Assembly (NCBI RefSeq): GCF_000003815.2
Contig: NC_049997.1
Span: 3,801,819-3,865,818 of the forward strand
Reading direction: 5' to 3'
Length of the DNA stretch: 64,000 nt
From: Branchiostoma floridae
Lineage: Eukaryota; Chordata; Leptocardii; Amphioxiformes; Branchiostomatidae
This document shows positions 54,501 through 64,000 of this stretch, piece by piece; position 1 is the stretch's first letter, and each line of letters begins with the position of its first letter. Under the pieces are notes generated by a model. It searched no databases and was not told the origin of the DNA. It saw only the letters and a list, made by a program, of their open reading frames with translations. The position numbers and the translations under genes are program-made.

Positions 54501-57455
54501 TTCACATTCCTCCCAACATATTGAGAAATAAATTAAGTACTGCACCAACGCCAATATCGCCTGATCTCACCCGCTTATTCCTTCTTGAATACTTAGTACC
54601 ATGTTACCATGCTCCTCAAGTTTGAGTTAGAGGACGATATGCATGTTCCTCTTTTAGCGATGCAGTGCCTCCCCCCATGTTGACGCATCAATATCTTATT
54701 TCCCATTTAGCATCAAGTCGCGATGGTGAAACGTACGGCCCAAACGAGTATTTTCTAGGTAAGATTCTACTTCCAGTTTATAGACATAATATACAAATAA
54801 GATGTGGTAATAAGTAATCGGTAACTGGAATAAGCTATTCTTTTAGACAGAAAATGTAGAAAACTCTGACCATGCATGCCTATAAGGAATTGAAGTTTTT
54901 TTCTTCTGTTACGTGATTGTTTATAAGTTTTCATTATTTTCATATTTGTAAGTATGCTGTATCTTAGATTCATTTTCCACATCTGATCTTGTGAGGAGAA
55001 TATTTCAAAATTTACATGCTGCAGCAAAAAATGATCTATCACAATGCAGCATTACTTTAAGTTCTTGCTTTTGCTCTTTAAGTGTCTTTTGAGATAATAA
55101 ACAAAACGGTTGTAAGATTTCATTTCGCAAACTAGAAAATCATATTCATTTGTAGAAACTCCATCGATCGAAGTACTTCGTACCAAAGAGCACCAAGTCA
55201 ATGAGGAAGCCTTGAGGAAGTACTTTTCTAGCAACAAGAAGTCCCATGGTGGCCAAATCGCGTCCATGGCCGAGGATGACGACTGCTTTGTAATCAACTT
55301 TGAGAACTTCGATGGTAAGCAAATAGATCGGAAGTGTATACTTAGGTACGGTTGGTAATTGAATTCATTATAAGGGGGTTTGGTACACAACCATGCATTT
55401 ATCATTGTCAACCTATTGACAGGCCTCCAGGGTTCGGTGTAAACAATATATCTATTGGTTGTGCATTTCAATAGCTAGTGCTAAAATAAAACGTGAGAAT
55501 CACAATGTACCGCTTGCTTACCAAAAACATATGCCAGCGCGAGGATCAATTGCAAGTATGACAGTCCTAACATTTTCTGATTAAAAATAATAAGGTTATG
55601 TTTGATTGATTGATTTACAGTTGCTCGTGAAGTGTTATCTCATTCTCATGAGCTGGACGGAACACAGCTGCACGTTCGGAATCGTAGTAAGTGTTGTTTA
55701 CATATCGTAGTAATGCCTGGCCAAGGCTCCACATAACAATTGCCAAAGGTCAAAATGTCTCATTGAGGACAAGTCTTTAAACCCGGTATTTCTGACCAAA
55801 AAGCACACCAAGTTGAATTAGCTTTTCCCCCTGTCAATCATACTATCTAGGAAATTAATGCACTGACAAAGCCAGTTTGAAAGTGTCTTCTAATGTTACT
55901 CAAACCAACCAGCTTATAAAGCTGTTTAACTGGCAAAATACTTGTATATGTTTTTACGGATGGTAAATAAACGGTCAATATTACAAGATCATTCTTTTGC
56001 ATCTTCTTGACTGGTATTTTCCTCACCGGTACAGAGAGCCCAACAATTGAAGTTATCACAGATGGAACTATCGCCGAGGATCGCCTCAAGACTTACTTCG
56101 AAAACAGGCGTAATGGTGGAGGTCCCATTGATGGGACAATCAAGAAAACCCCTCAAGGAGTATTCTATATCACGTTCAAAAATAAACGAGGTAATGGTTA
56201 ACACTATAAGACTCTTTTAGGAGTTACCCATATTTATATGGACTTCCTACTCAGCCTTGTTAATTAGCCCTTTCTGATTAGCCCCACGCTTTTACATCAG
56301 CTGATGTTTCTGTCATTTAGTACTTTCTCTCTGTTCCATGGCGATATTTTTACCTTTTATTATTTAATTGTTCTTATTGTTATGTGTTCTTATTTTGTAT
56401 ATCGGAGGAGAAAACCTAAACAAGCAATGTTGGTTTTTGCCTTACGCTCGTTAAATAAATATGAATAAAAATAGTAGTAGGCATCCTTCCATGTTTCCAG
56501 ATGATGGTAGCACTCTCTCCTAAAATACAAACAGCCTTAATATCTTAATCGTTACTCAGTTAATTAAGGATCTTGTCTATTGATGCAACAATATCAATGA
56601 TTTTTTCTTACAGCTGCCATCGATGTAGTCCAGAAACCCTCACATTCGATCGATGGAAAAGAAGTTGCAGTCGCGGAGAAGTTAAGCCTTATTGATCGCA
56701 GAAGCCTTCTGATAAAGGTACAGTCTGTTTCTTATAGCTTTGTTCTTTTTAGCCAAAGATATTAAAGTTGCATCGCCTGCTATATCTGTTGATTATGCAT
56801 AACGTACGGCAAGGAATATAGTAGCTATCTATATAAACGGTGACTTCCTATATTTTCGAATTAAACCTCATCTTGTTGTTTTTCTTTACAGATTTTGCTT
56901 TGTTATGCTGCAAATTCCAGCAATGTCAAACAATTACAGCTGGGTTTTTATGTGTACACAGGGCATCCCAGCAGGCTGCAGCCGTGGCCATCTTAGAGAC
57001 TACTTAGAAGGCAAAGATTCCAAAGGCACACTCCATATAGCTGGGGTATATCTTGGCGATGATGAGTCTGTGGCAGTCGTGTCTCTGTTCCATGACATAG
57101 GTGAGTTTTTAAAAGTAACTTGAGCTTGAATGTTTTTAGTGTAAACGAAGCATGTGTGTGTGATGGAAGCTGATGGAGTCAATCCATAGTTCATCCCTAT
57201 ATTTTGTTATAGATGGGGAAACAAGGCATGAAATAGGAACGAAAGCCAAACAGGGTGACCTAGCTGTCTCCGTCAGCCCCATGGTCGTGACCAGGAGTGT
57301 GCAGCTGTCTGGGATCACCAAGCAGTCTGGGATCACACGGGATCTTCTTCTCAACTACTTCGAGAACACCGAAAGAAGCGGTGGGGGTAAGGTGCTGGAC
57401 ATCAACATGGACAAGAAGAAGGGAACGGCTATCATAAGTTTCAAAGATCCGGCAG
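51534..57455 (+). CDS. PARP14-like gene, exons 1-9: N terminus and RRM repeats
   Basis: Exons are read at about 51534-51609, 52004-52132, 54711-54758, 55156-55314, 55621-55686, 56035-56190, 56614-56717, 56962-57100 and 57213-57455. Almost every junction is phase 1. The protein starts MGTGASKK, a myristoylation pattern, then a Pro-rich segment ([16 protein letters not shown]). Four RRM-like repeats of the PARP10/14 kind follow ([95 protein letters not shown]). In PARP14 such repeats bind RNA or protein. The large third-exon intron (52.1-54.7 kb) holds a TG microsatellite and LINE debris. Confidence 0.85.
52355..52575. repeat. (TG)n-rich microsatellite
   Basis: Interrupted tg-dinucleotide with gtat insertions in an intron of the PARP14-like gene. 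Cys/Val-rich open frames through it are artefacts. Confidence 0.95.
52820..53180 (-). mobile_element. Decayed LINE reverse transcriptase fragment
   Basis: The minus strand reads [24 protein letters not shown] and [19 protein letters not shown], matching the core (VPQGSVLGPLLFxLYIN, FADDC) of CR1/Jockey-type reverse transcriptases. Flanking sequence to about 54700 may belong to this or related elements (a tailed end with gcctacaggccg near 54135) but carries no clear frame. Confidence 0.7.
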
Positions 57456-57709
57456 GTAAATGCTTTACCTATTCAGACATTTAATGATCTTAAACAATCA
57501 CTTTCTGCCATGTGGTAAGTTAACCTGTGAATCATTCCTACATTGACAGCAGCTGTAGTTTACATCCTATCGATGCTTCATTATCAACCCTATGCTTTTC
57601 GGAAAATAGTGTAGTGTGAATGATAGTGATATGAACGCACATCTGACTACAGTCTTTAATGCTGAAAGACTATTTGCTGTATAAGTATTGCTTTTTATTG
57701 TCCTCGCAG

Positions 57710-58687
57710 TCGTCCAGAGAGTCGTGCAGAAACCATTTCACCAGTTTGACTGCGGGAGTGTCTCTGTGTGTCCGCACTTTAGTGCACTCGGCACTGTAAC
57801 CGACACCGATTTCTTAACATCGTCTAAGACCCCATTCGACCCTGACGTTCATCGGGTCATAAAACGCAATGAACTAAACTTGGTTGATATTCAGCCGTCA
57901 AAGCTACGCCTGTTGGAGAAACAACTTCTGAGCATTAAGGCAGAGTTCCCAAACGTTGACGTCGATATCGACCATGATCATCACAAAATCACCATCGACG
58001 GGGTGGATCACGAAACGACGCAAGCGCGCGACAATCTCAATGAGAAGTTGCAAGAGTTCAAGGAGTATAGATGGTCAATATCCGACGAACTACAGTATAT
58101 TCTCTCCAGAGATAATGCGAAGAAAGTCATTGAAAGGGTTTTTGCGGAGGCAAACGTGCAGAACGGCGCCCTCTTTTCTGTAGAAAATAACGAAGTGTTA
58201 ATTGTAGGTGTGGACAAAAGCACCGTCAGGATCGCAGAAAGTTGTGTTAGATCTACATTCAAAGAAACTAGTAGGAACATTCCTAAACAAATCCTGATAC
58301 TCAGTGACTGGGATCATTTCGTAAAAAGGAGTAACGATGGTGCAAAGAACAATGCCAAAATATCATACGACAAAACGTCGGGTAAGGTTAAAATTGTGGG
58401 CCTTATTCGTGAAGTTGGCGATATTGATGGGAAGTTGGAAGAGTTCTTGAAGCAGCATTCTTTTGAAACGTCCTTTGTTGATTTAGAAAGACCAATTGTC
58501 TACGTTCTGGTAAAACGACAGAAGGATCAACTGAGAAAGATTGAACTTGACAATGACGTTTCGATTGATGATATGGGAACAAGATTCAAGATACAAGGAC
58601 CTAAAGATAGAATGAAGAAGGTGTCGGATGAAATCAAGGGTCTTGCATCAAAGGTTATAGAGACTACAGCGCAGTACAAGAAACCAG
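57710..58687 (+). CDS. PARP14-like gene, exon 10: KH-like region
   Basis: One long exon of 978 bp encodes about 326 residues with repeated alpha/beta units of the KH type that fill the PARP14 middle section: LRLLEKQLLSIKAEFPNVDVDI, VIERVFAEANVQNGALFSV, KISYDKTSGKVKIVGL, YVLVKRQKDQLRKIELDNDVSI. Entry and exit are both phase 1. I do not see catalytic residues; the expected role is nucleic-acid or protein binding. Confidence 0.85.
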
Positions 58688-58890
58688 GTGAGAAGCTAAT
58701 TGTTACATAATTGACATATTTCATTCATCTGTAACAAAACATGTGCAGTGCTTTTATTTCTTTGCATTTCCTCACGATGACAATTTCAATGTTATAGTTG
58801 CGACCTTATTATGGTACGCCATTGATCGGAAGTCAACAATGCTCTTTTATATTTGTCAGATAATGTCTTTACCGACTCTGTATTTTTCAG

Positions 58891-60792
58891 GGCTTGCAAA
58901 GCTGTTCAATGACGACACATTCAAGAAGCTTTTAAAGGGGATAGAAGAGAACAAGAGTTGCGCACTACGGTGGGACTGTGAGACCTGGACACCGTCACCA
59001 AGAGGGGTCAGTCTAATGGTTTGATTCATCTCTTACAATCTTCTCTATTCAACTACCATTCGATGAACAACAATTTTGATAAAATTTAAAGCATAGTTCA
59101 AGGGTCAGAAATGGGAAGGTCTAGTACAACTATCATGATCATGCGTACTTACGCTAGAGACAACAGACACGCTATTAAATTGTGGTAATAAGGTAACTAC
59201 TAATCCTCATGAAGACATGTCATGATGTATAGATGTTTAAAAATTTTTCAGAAAGCAACACTAAAAGGCCTGCGGCCCTCCAAACCATCTCCTGACCATG
59301 GTAAGCAAACAGTTCAATTCGTATCTGTAAGAAGCGTTTCAATCTATATCATTTTATTTGATGAAACAGGAATATATCTTTTCGCTTATAGGGCTCTTTA
59401 TGTGATTACCGATCTCTTATCCCCCAAACAACAGGTGGTCCGAAGATTGGACATATCTCTGTACATATTGAGCAAGGCAACATCGAGTCAGAGACAGCGG
59501 ATGTGATTGTTAACCCCGTCACCGACAACTCAGGTAGGTACCACTAGTAATCAATGCACAGCTATTTTGGAGTCTTGGATAATTGACCAAAACATCAGAC
59601 AAAAATGATAGAATCCGACACTGGTTGAACAATTTTGTGTTACAAAGCAAACAATCTGTGATCATCTATTTAGCAGTAATACTTAAGTGGTCCTTTTCAT
59701 GATACATTTCCAAAAGTTAAAATCACAATGTGAGTAAATAAATAAATGTGAGTAAATAGCTCAATACCGTCATGTTTCATAACATAATGATGGTACGATT
59801 ATTATTTTCAGCCTTTACAGTTGTCGGTGATGCCCTTTCAAAAGCTGGAGGTCCATCTGTCAAGGGCAACTTCAATTCGGATTGGAGCAAAAGGCTCAAC
59901 GGCGTTGTTCTATCAGGTACTCTAAGTAATCAAATCATTATTTACTAGATTTTTTTTCCATTTCAGTTCAGCTTCCGATATTCTACAATGTATCACAGTG
60001 TATGACAGTATGTCAGCATCGTTCAAAGTGCAAGATGTATGACTTACGAGCACTTGCAACATATGCCTATTCATGTTATCATTGTTTCAGACGCAGGTAC
60101 ACTACAGTGTAAAAAGGTTGCCCATATGGAGCTTCCTCCAAAGCATAAGCTAAAGGATGCAGTCTGCCAGTGTCTTGTCCTCAGTACACAAGCCGGAATG
60201 ACATCAATTGCATTTCCTGCGATTGGGACAGGTAACTGCAATACTGGCATTAGTTTGTAATAAGCGTGGTGTCTCTACCATGATAGTAACAAACTATTGT
60301 CAGTATTGCAATATGATTGAAATAATGATTGTAGGGGCACGATATTTTACATTTTAGTAATCTTAGGTCAGGGCATATCAATACAAACATTTATATCAAC
60401 TTGAAAGTTCATCTGTGTTGTTAGAAGTCATTCTTGGACTAGTTTAACTGTATTCAACACAAAAATTGGACTCACCCAAATTTTTGACTGAACAGCACCA
60501 GTCTTTGTCAAGAAATGAGCAACCCACTGCTGCCGTGACGTCACGTTAACGTTATGCAGATAGAACATGTGACTCAGTGAGCAGTGGATCATTTATGTCT
60601 GTTTACAAGAAGAGCTATTGTAGCACATGTCATTGAGTCTACCGTTTCGGTACACAGGCAACTACGGGATGACATCCATCGAGTCAGCCAAAGCAATCCG
60701 AGATGGCATTGAGCAGTTCATCCACCAGAACCCGAATTCCAGCCTGAAACACGTCAAACTCACCATTTTCCTCCAGAAGATGGTCAGAGACT
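58891..60792 (+). CDS. PARP14-like gene, exons 11-16: linker and first macro domain
   Basis: Exons are read at about 58891-59018, 59252-59300, 59435-59533, 59812-59916, 60091-60231 and 60658-60792 (the last interrupted by a LINE). The first encodes a PARP14-type pre-macro segment (GLAKLFNDDTFKKLLKGIEE). The macro domain follows: HISVHIEQGNIESETADVIV, NPVTDNS, VVGDALSKAGGPSVKG, ISCAFPAIG-like SIAFPAIGTGNYG, and SIESAKAIRDGIEQF. The usual NAAN loop reads NPVTDN and the glycine-rich ligand loop is short, so binding of ADP-ribose is doubtful. From the ATG to the end of exon 16 (skipping the LINE) is 2800 bases, still in phase 1. Further macro domains and a PARP domain would lie beyond the window. 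Confidence 0.85.
60782..60792. repeat. Target-site duplication, 3' side of RTE-like LINE
   Basis: ggtcagagact is identical to 63909-63919. Confidence 0.9.
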
Positions 60793-63700
60793 CACTTCAC
60801 TCACTTCACTCATCCTCTTGCACATGGTGCGTAGAGCCGACTGCGTGCACTAGAGTTCTCCACCGCCCTCTGTTCAATGCTGCTGGCTGCGCCTGCTGGG
60901 GTGTGATGTTGATGCTGCGGAGATCTCTGGTCACCACGTCCATCCAGCGGGTGCGAGGCGCCCCCCGTGGTCGCCGCCATCCTGCCTGCTTGGGATCGAA
61001 GTCTAGCAGGGCTCTCGTAGGGTGTTCTGGGGGGAGGCGAAGGACATGGCCATACCAGCGGACTCTTCTCATGGCAGCGAGGCTAGAGGCAGGAGGTTGT
61101 CCGGTCTGCTCCCGGAGGTCGCTGTTACGCACATGCTCTTGCCAGCGAGTGCATGTGATTCTCCTCAGGGCTCTGCTGTCAAACCCATCGAGACGGGCTG
61201 CCAAGGTGTTGCTCAGAGGCCAGGTTTCGGAGCCGTACAGAAGGACTGATACGACGGAAGAGTTGTACACACGCTGTTTGGTCTGTAAGGAGACATGTCT
61301 GTGTCGCCAGAGTGGTTTCCACAAGGACTGTAGGACAGCGGAGGCCTGGGCACGTCGTTGATTTATCTCTGGCTTCAAGTCACCAGTCTTAGAGATGATA
61401 GAGCCCAGGTACTTGAATGTGGAGACAAACTTGACAGGGCAGCCGCTGAAGATGAAGGGTTCAGGGTCAGGGCCGTCTCCAACATGCATCAGTTCCGTCT
61501 TGCCCCAGTTGATACTGAGTCCGAGCTTCTTGGCCTCCTCGTCGTAGACTGTGAGAGCGTCTTGAAGTCGGGTCAGGTCATCGGCAAGCAGGGAAGTGTC
61601 GTCGGCATACTCTATGTCCGCCAGGTTGTACTGCCCGAAAGATACCCCGGGGACACGCTCACAGACCCTGGACATCAGATAGTCGATGATGCAGTTGAAG
61701 AGATCCGGTGCAGCCACGCATCCTTGTCTGACCCCACTGTTGATGGAGAACCACTCGGACTCTTTCCCGTTTACTCTGACGCAGCTCTCCGCGGAGTTGT
61801 ACAGCTGCTGGAAGAGGGAAATTGTCTTCTGAGGTGCTCCAAGAAGTCTCAGGATTTTCCAGAGGGAGGCGTGGTCTACCGTGTCGAACGCCGCTCGGAG
61901 GTCGATGAATGCGATGTAGAGGTGACGGTCCTTTCTGAACTCCCGGGCCTTCTCGATAGCCAGACGGAGTGCAGAAATGTGGTCGATGGTGGAGCGGTTT
62001 GGCATGAAGCCTGCCTGTTGCAGGCGCCGCCTGCTCCTGATGGCAGGGATGGCTCTGGTGAGGAGGATACGGGTGAACAGCTTGCCTGGAATGGAGAGTA
62101 GGGTGATGCCTCTGTGGTTGCTGCACACCAGCTGGTCTCCCTTCCTTTTCCAGAACGGCAGGATGATCCCACGTCTCCAGTCATCAGGGAGTGTCTCCAG
62201 GACCCACACATGGTTCACTATCTGAGTAAGCCACTGAATCATGTGATCCCCTCCTGCCTTCAGCATCTCAGCCGTTATGTTGCAGATCCCAGGGGCTTTC
62301 CCATTCTTCAGTTTACCCAGGGCAGCCTTCACCTCGTCCGGAGTAACAGGAGTTACGGGACAGTCTGCGTTTGTGGCATCAGTCGCACTGGCTGCTTCGG
62401 AGAGTGTAGGGTCCTCTGGTACTGGGGGGTGGTTGAGCAGCTGGCTGAAATGTTCCTTCCATCTGTGGATACAGTCGGACTCTGTAGAGATGATGTTGCC
62501 GACGCTGTCTTTGATGAGGAAACTGCGTTGTCGTGGGCCAGCCTTGGCTTGACGTAGGAGCCTGTAGACTTGTCGCTGGTCATTCCGCTCTGCTGCGGCT
62601 TCAAGCTTAGCAGCTTGATCCGTCCAGTACTTCTCACGGTCCTGGCGAATAGCTATGTTGCGGATTCCATTGAGTCGGCGATACTCCGTCAGATCTCCAC
62701 GTAAGCGTGCAGCACGGCGTGAGTCAATGATGTCGAGAGTCTCAGGTGAGATCCAGGGTTGCTTGGGTGAGGGTCTGCTCTTGCCAACTGTTTCCTCAGT
62801 CGCTTTAAGGACCTCTTCTTTAAAGAGCTGCCAGTCCGTCGTGGCATCCATTGCTAGGGCGTTGTACCTGTTGGAGATGGCACAGCTGAAGGCCTCTTGG
62901 ATTAAGGGATCCTTGAGCCGTGCGGAGTCAACTCGTACTTGCTTTTTGGAGGAAGGGTCGGCTTTAAGCTTGAGTCGCATGTGGGCCATCAGCAGCCTGT
63001 GGTCTGTGTTGCCAAGCTGGGCACCTCTGTAGACTCGGCAGTTGGTGATGAATGACTTCCAGCGGCCAGAGATGAGGATGTGGTCGATGGCTTTTCTGGT
63101 TCTTCCGTCAGGGCTGTACCAGGTCCAGTGATGGATCCTCTTGCGTGGAAACCAGGTGTCAGCGATGCAGAGGTTAGTAGCTCTGCAGAGTTCCAGTAGG
63201 CGGTTTCCGTTGTCGTTAGTAGTTGTGTCCACAGATATGGGGCCCATCGCATCCTGCTGGGCAGAGGGGTGGGTGTTAGCTGAAAGGGTGGCATTAGCAT
63301 CGGTGAGAACGAGGGTGATGTCATGCGGTGGAGCATCTTGGACAGCTTCCTGCAGCTGGTCGTAGAACGCATCCTTGTCAGTGTCCTCGGCTACCTCTGT
63401 TGGCGCGTAGGCGACAATGACAGTCATCTTTCCATGTGTGTGAAGGAGACGGGCTGTGAGCAGTCTGTCAGAGATGGGTTTCCAGCTGATGAGTGAGCCT
63501 CTCAGCCGTGAGGGAATTGCTAGGGCTACACCGTAGAGGCCGGTTCTGTCCTCAGGGCCGCTCCATATGAAGGTGTGGTCTCCAACAATGGTCTCTCCTG
63601 AGCCGGGCCATCTGACTTCGCAGATGCCCGCCAGACTGAGGTCATATTTGGTGAGTTCGTGCGACAGAAGTGTTGCATAGCCTGTTCGAAGAAGGGTTTG

Positions 63701-63908
63701 TACATTCCAGGTCGCGACGCGTACCTTGTTACGGAAATTCAGTACTCGTTTATCTGTAGCGCGCAATGGTCGATTCCGAGAAAGGTCAGTCCTAATGCTT
63801 CCAGTCGGTGTCGTTACATGATTAAGTTCCGCCATGACGGGTAGTGGGCCCGACGCTGGCGTAGTCAGCTGGTGGGGCTGCCACCTCGCAGCATAACTGA
63901 CATGCTGA
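60793..63908 (-). mobile_element. Full-length RTE-like LINE inserted in a PARP14-like coding exon
   Basis: A 3.1-kb element on the minus strand has one intact ORF, a 5' UTR of only 73 bp and a very short 3' end made of cacttcact repeats. This is a compact form typical of RTE elements. An 11-bp duplication, ggtcagagact, flanks it. Taking out the element and one duplication restores a 180-bp exon that reads on QKMVRDYEAEFRSPMDTSSAAG to a GCAG/gtgaga donor in the expected phase 1. The perfect duplication and unbroken ORF indicate a very recent insertion, so other haplotypes probably lack it. Confidence 0.95.
60806..63835 (-). CDS. RTE-like LINE ORF: endonuclease and reverse transcriptase
   Basis: A 1009-codon frame starts with ATG at 63833-63835. 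An APE-type endonuclease comes first (VRVATWNVQTLLRTG, ICEVRWPGSGE, LTDANATL, TDHRLLMAHMRL). A reverse transcriptase follows (KNGKAPGICNITAEML, FIDLRAAFDTVDH, GVRQGCVAAPDLF, EYADDTSLL). The C-terminal part has the RTE-type WYGHVLRLPPEHPTRALLDF and GAPRTRWMDVV block. No stop or shift is seen, so the element may still be active or was until lately. Confidence 0.95.
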   Translation of the reverse strand: MAELNHVTTPTGSIRTDLSRNRPLRATDKRVLNFRNKVRVATWNVQTLLRTGYATLLSHELTKYDLSLAGICEVRWPGSGETIVGDHTFIWSGPEDRTGLYGVALAIPSRLRGSLISWKPISDRLLTARLLHTHGKMTVIVAYAPTEVAEDTDKDAFYDQLQEAVQDAPPHDITLVLTDANATLSANTHPSAQQDAMGPISVDTTTNDNGNRLLELCRATNLCIADTWFPRKRIHHWTWYSPDGRTRKAIDHILISGRWKSFITNCRVYRGAQLGNTDHRLLMAHMRLKLKADPSSKKQVRVDSARLKDPLIQEAFSCAISNRYNALAMDATTDWQLFKEEVLKATEETVGKSRPSPKQPWISPETLDIIDSRRAARLRGDLTEYRRLNGIRNIAIRQDREKYWTDQAAKLEAAAERNDQRQVYRLLRQAKAGPRQRSFLIKDSVGNIISTESDCIHRWKEHFSQLLNHPPVPEDPTLSEAASATDATNADCPVTPVTPDEVKAALGKLKNGKAPGICNITAEMLKAGGDHMIQWLTQIVNHVWVLETLPDDWRRGIILPFWKRKGDQLVCSNHRGITLLSIPGKLFTRILLTRAIPAIRSRRRLQQAGFMPNRSTIDHISALRLAIEKAREFRKDRHLYIAFIDLRAAFDTVDHASLWKILRLLGAPQKTISLFQQLYNSAESCVRVNGKESEWFSINSGVRQGCVAAPDLFNCIIDYLMSRVCERVPGVSFGQYNLADIEYADDTSLLADDLTRLQDALTVYDEEAKKLGLSINWGKTELMHVGDGPDPEPFIFSGCPVKFVSTFKYLGSIISKTGDLKPEINQRRAQASAVLQSLWKPLWRHRHVSLQTKQRVYNSSVVSVLLYGSETWPLSNTLAARLDGFDSRALRRITCTRWQEHVRNSDLREQTGQPPASSLAAMRRVRWYGHVLRLPPEHPTRALLDFDPKQAGWRRPRGAPRTRWMDVVTRDLRSINITPQQAQPAALNRGRWRTLVHAVGSTHHVQEDE

Positions 63909-63919
63909 GGTCAGAGACT
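63909..63919. repeat. Target-site duplication, 5' side of RTE-like LINE
   Basis: ggtcagagact is identical to 60782-60792. Confidence 0.9.
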
Positions 63920-63964
63920 ACGAGGCTGAATTCCGTTCCCCTATGGACACCTCTTCTGCCGCAG
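63920..63964 (+). CDS. PARP14-like gene, rest of exon 16 beyond the LINE
   Basis: The last 45 bases of the interrupted exon encode YEAEFRSPMDTSSAA and end at a gtgaga donor at 63965. The frame and phase agree with the part before the LINE. The gene continues past the window. Confidence 0.8.
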
Positions 63965-64000
63965 GTGAGATTAAAAGCAATAACTGGGGTATCAAACCAC

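Overview
The window looks like genomic DNA of an invertebrate chordate, most likely a lancelet (Branchiostoma). The reasons are intron-rich genes with GT-AG introns, animal innate-immunity and ADP-ribosylation domains in shuffled combinations, and a dense mix of LINE, SINE and TIR elements. No bacterial, organellar or retroviral features were seen. The species call is inference from content.

Layout. 1-2640 is a nine-unit tandem array of about 295 bp. 3540-13856 (minus) is a PIDD1-like gene (Ser/Arg/Pro-rich tail, leucine-rich repeats, two ZU5-type domains). Its UPA exon is eroded by a 48-bp minisatellite, and its first exon is split by a 5.6-kb L1/Tx1-like LINE flanked by a 12-bp target-site duplication. 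17104-25014 (minus) holds a second ZU5-ZU5-UPA gene without LRRs. Its exons run in matching phase into five exons of a NEURL4-C-terminus-like, probable ADP-ribosyltransferase (ART) module, giving a possible 716-residue ZU5-ZU5-UPA-ART protein. 25155-27640 is a truncated copy of the 5' end and promoter of the gene at 47-51 kb. 29.3-33.3 kb (plus) has a second ART copy running into a frameshifted macro-RING-Deltex copy, and 36.1-37.8 kb (minus) has a third ART copy. 41.5-43.9 kb (minus) is an unrecognised multi-pass membrane protein gene. 47214-50896 (minus) is a complete six-exon, 834-residue macro-RING-Deltex (DTX3L-like) gene. Head to head with it across about 640 bp, 51534-63964 (plus) is the 5' two-thirds or so of a PARP14-like gene (RRM repeats, KH-like region, macro domain). 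Its sixteenth exon is split by an intact 3.1-kb RTE-like LINE flanked by an 11-bp duplication.

How the genes fit together. The locus combines an ADP-ribose reader plus ubiquitin ligase (macro-RING-DTC), a PARP14-like macro protein, probable ART modules and PIDD-like ZU5/UPA signalling cores. The divergent DTX3L-like/PARP14-like pair recalls the vertebrate PARP9-DTX3L divergent pair. The cluster has grown by inverted and tandem segmental duplication: blocks near 27.7-28.9, 31.4-34.3 and 34.4-35.0 kb recur inverted at 43.8-49 kb. Exon coordinates were read by eye from splice consensus and reading phase and may be off by a base or two.
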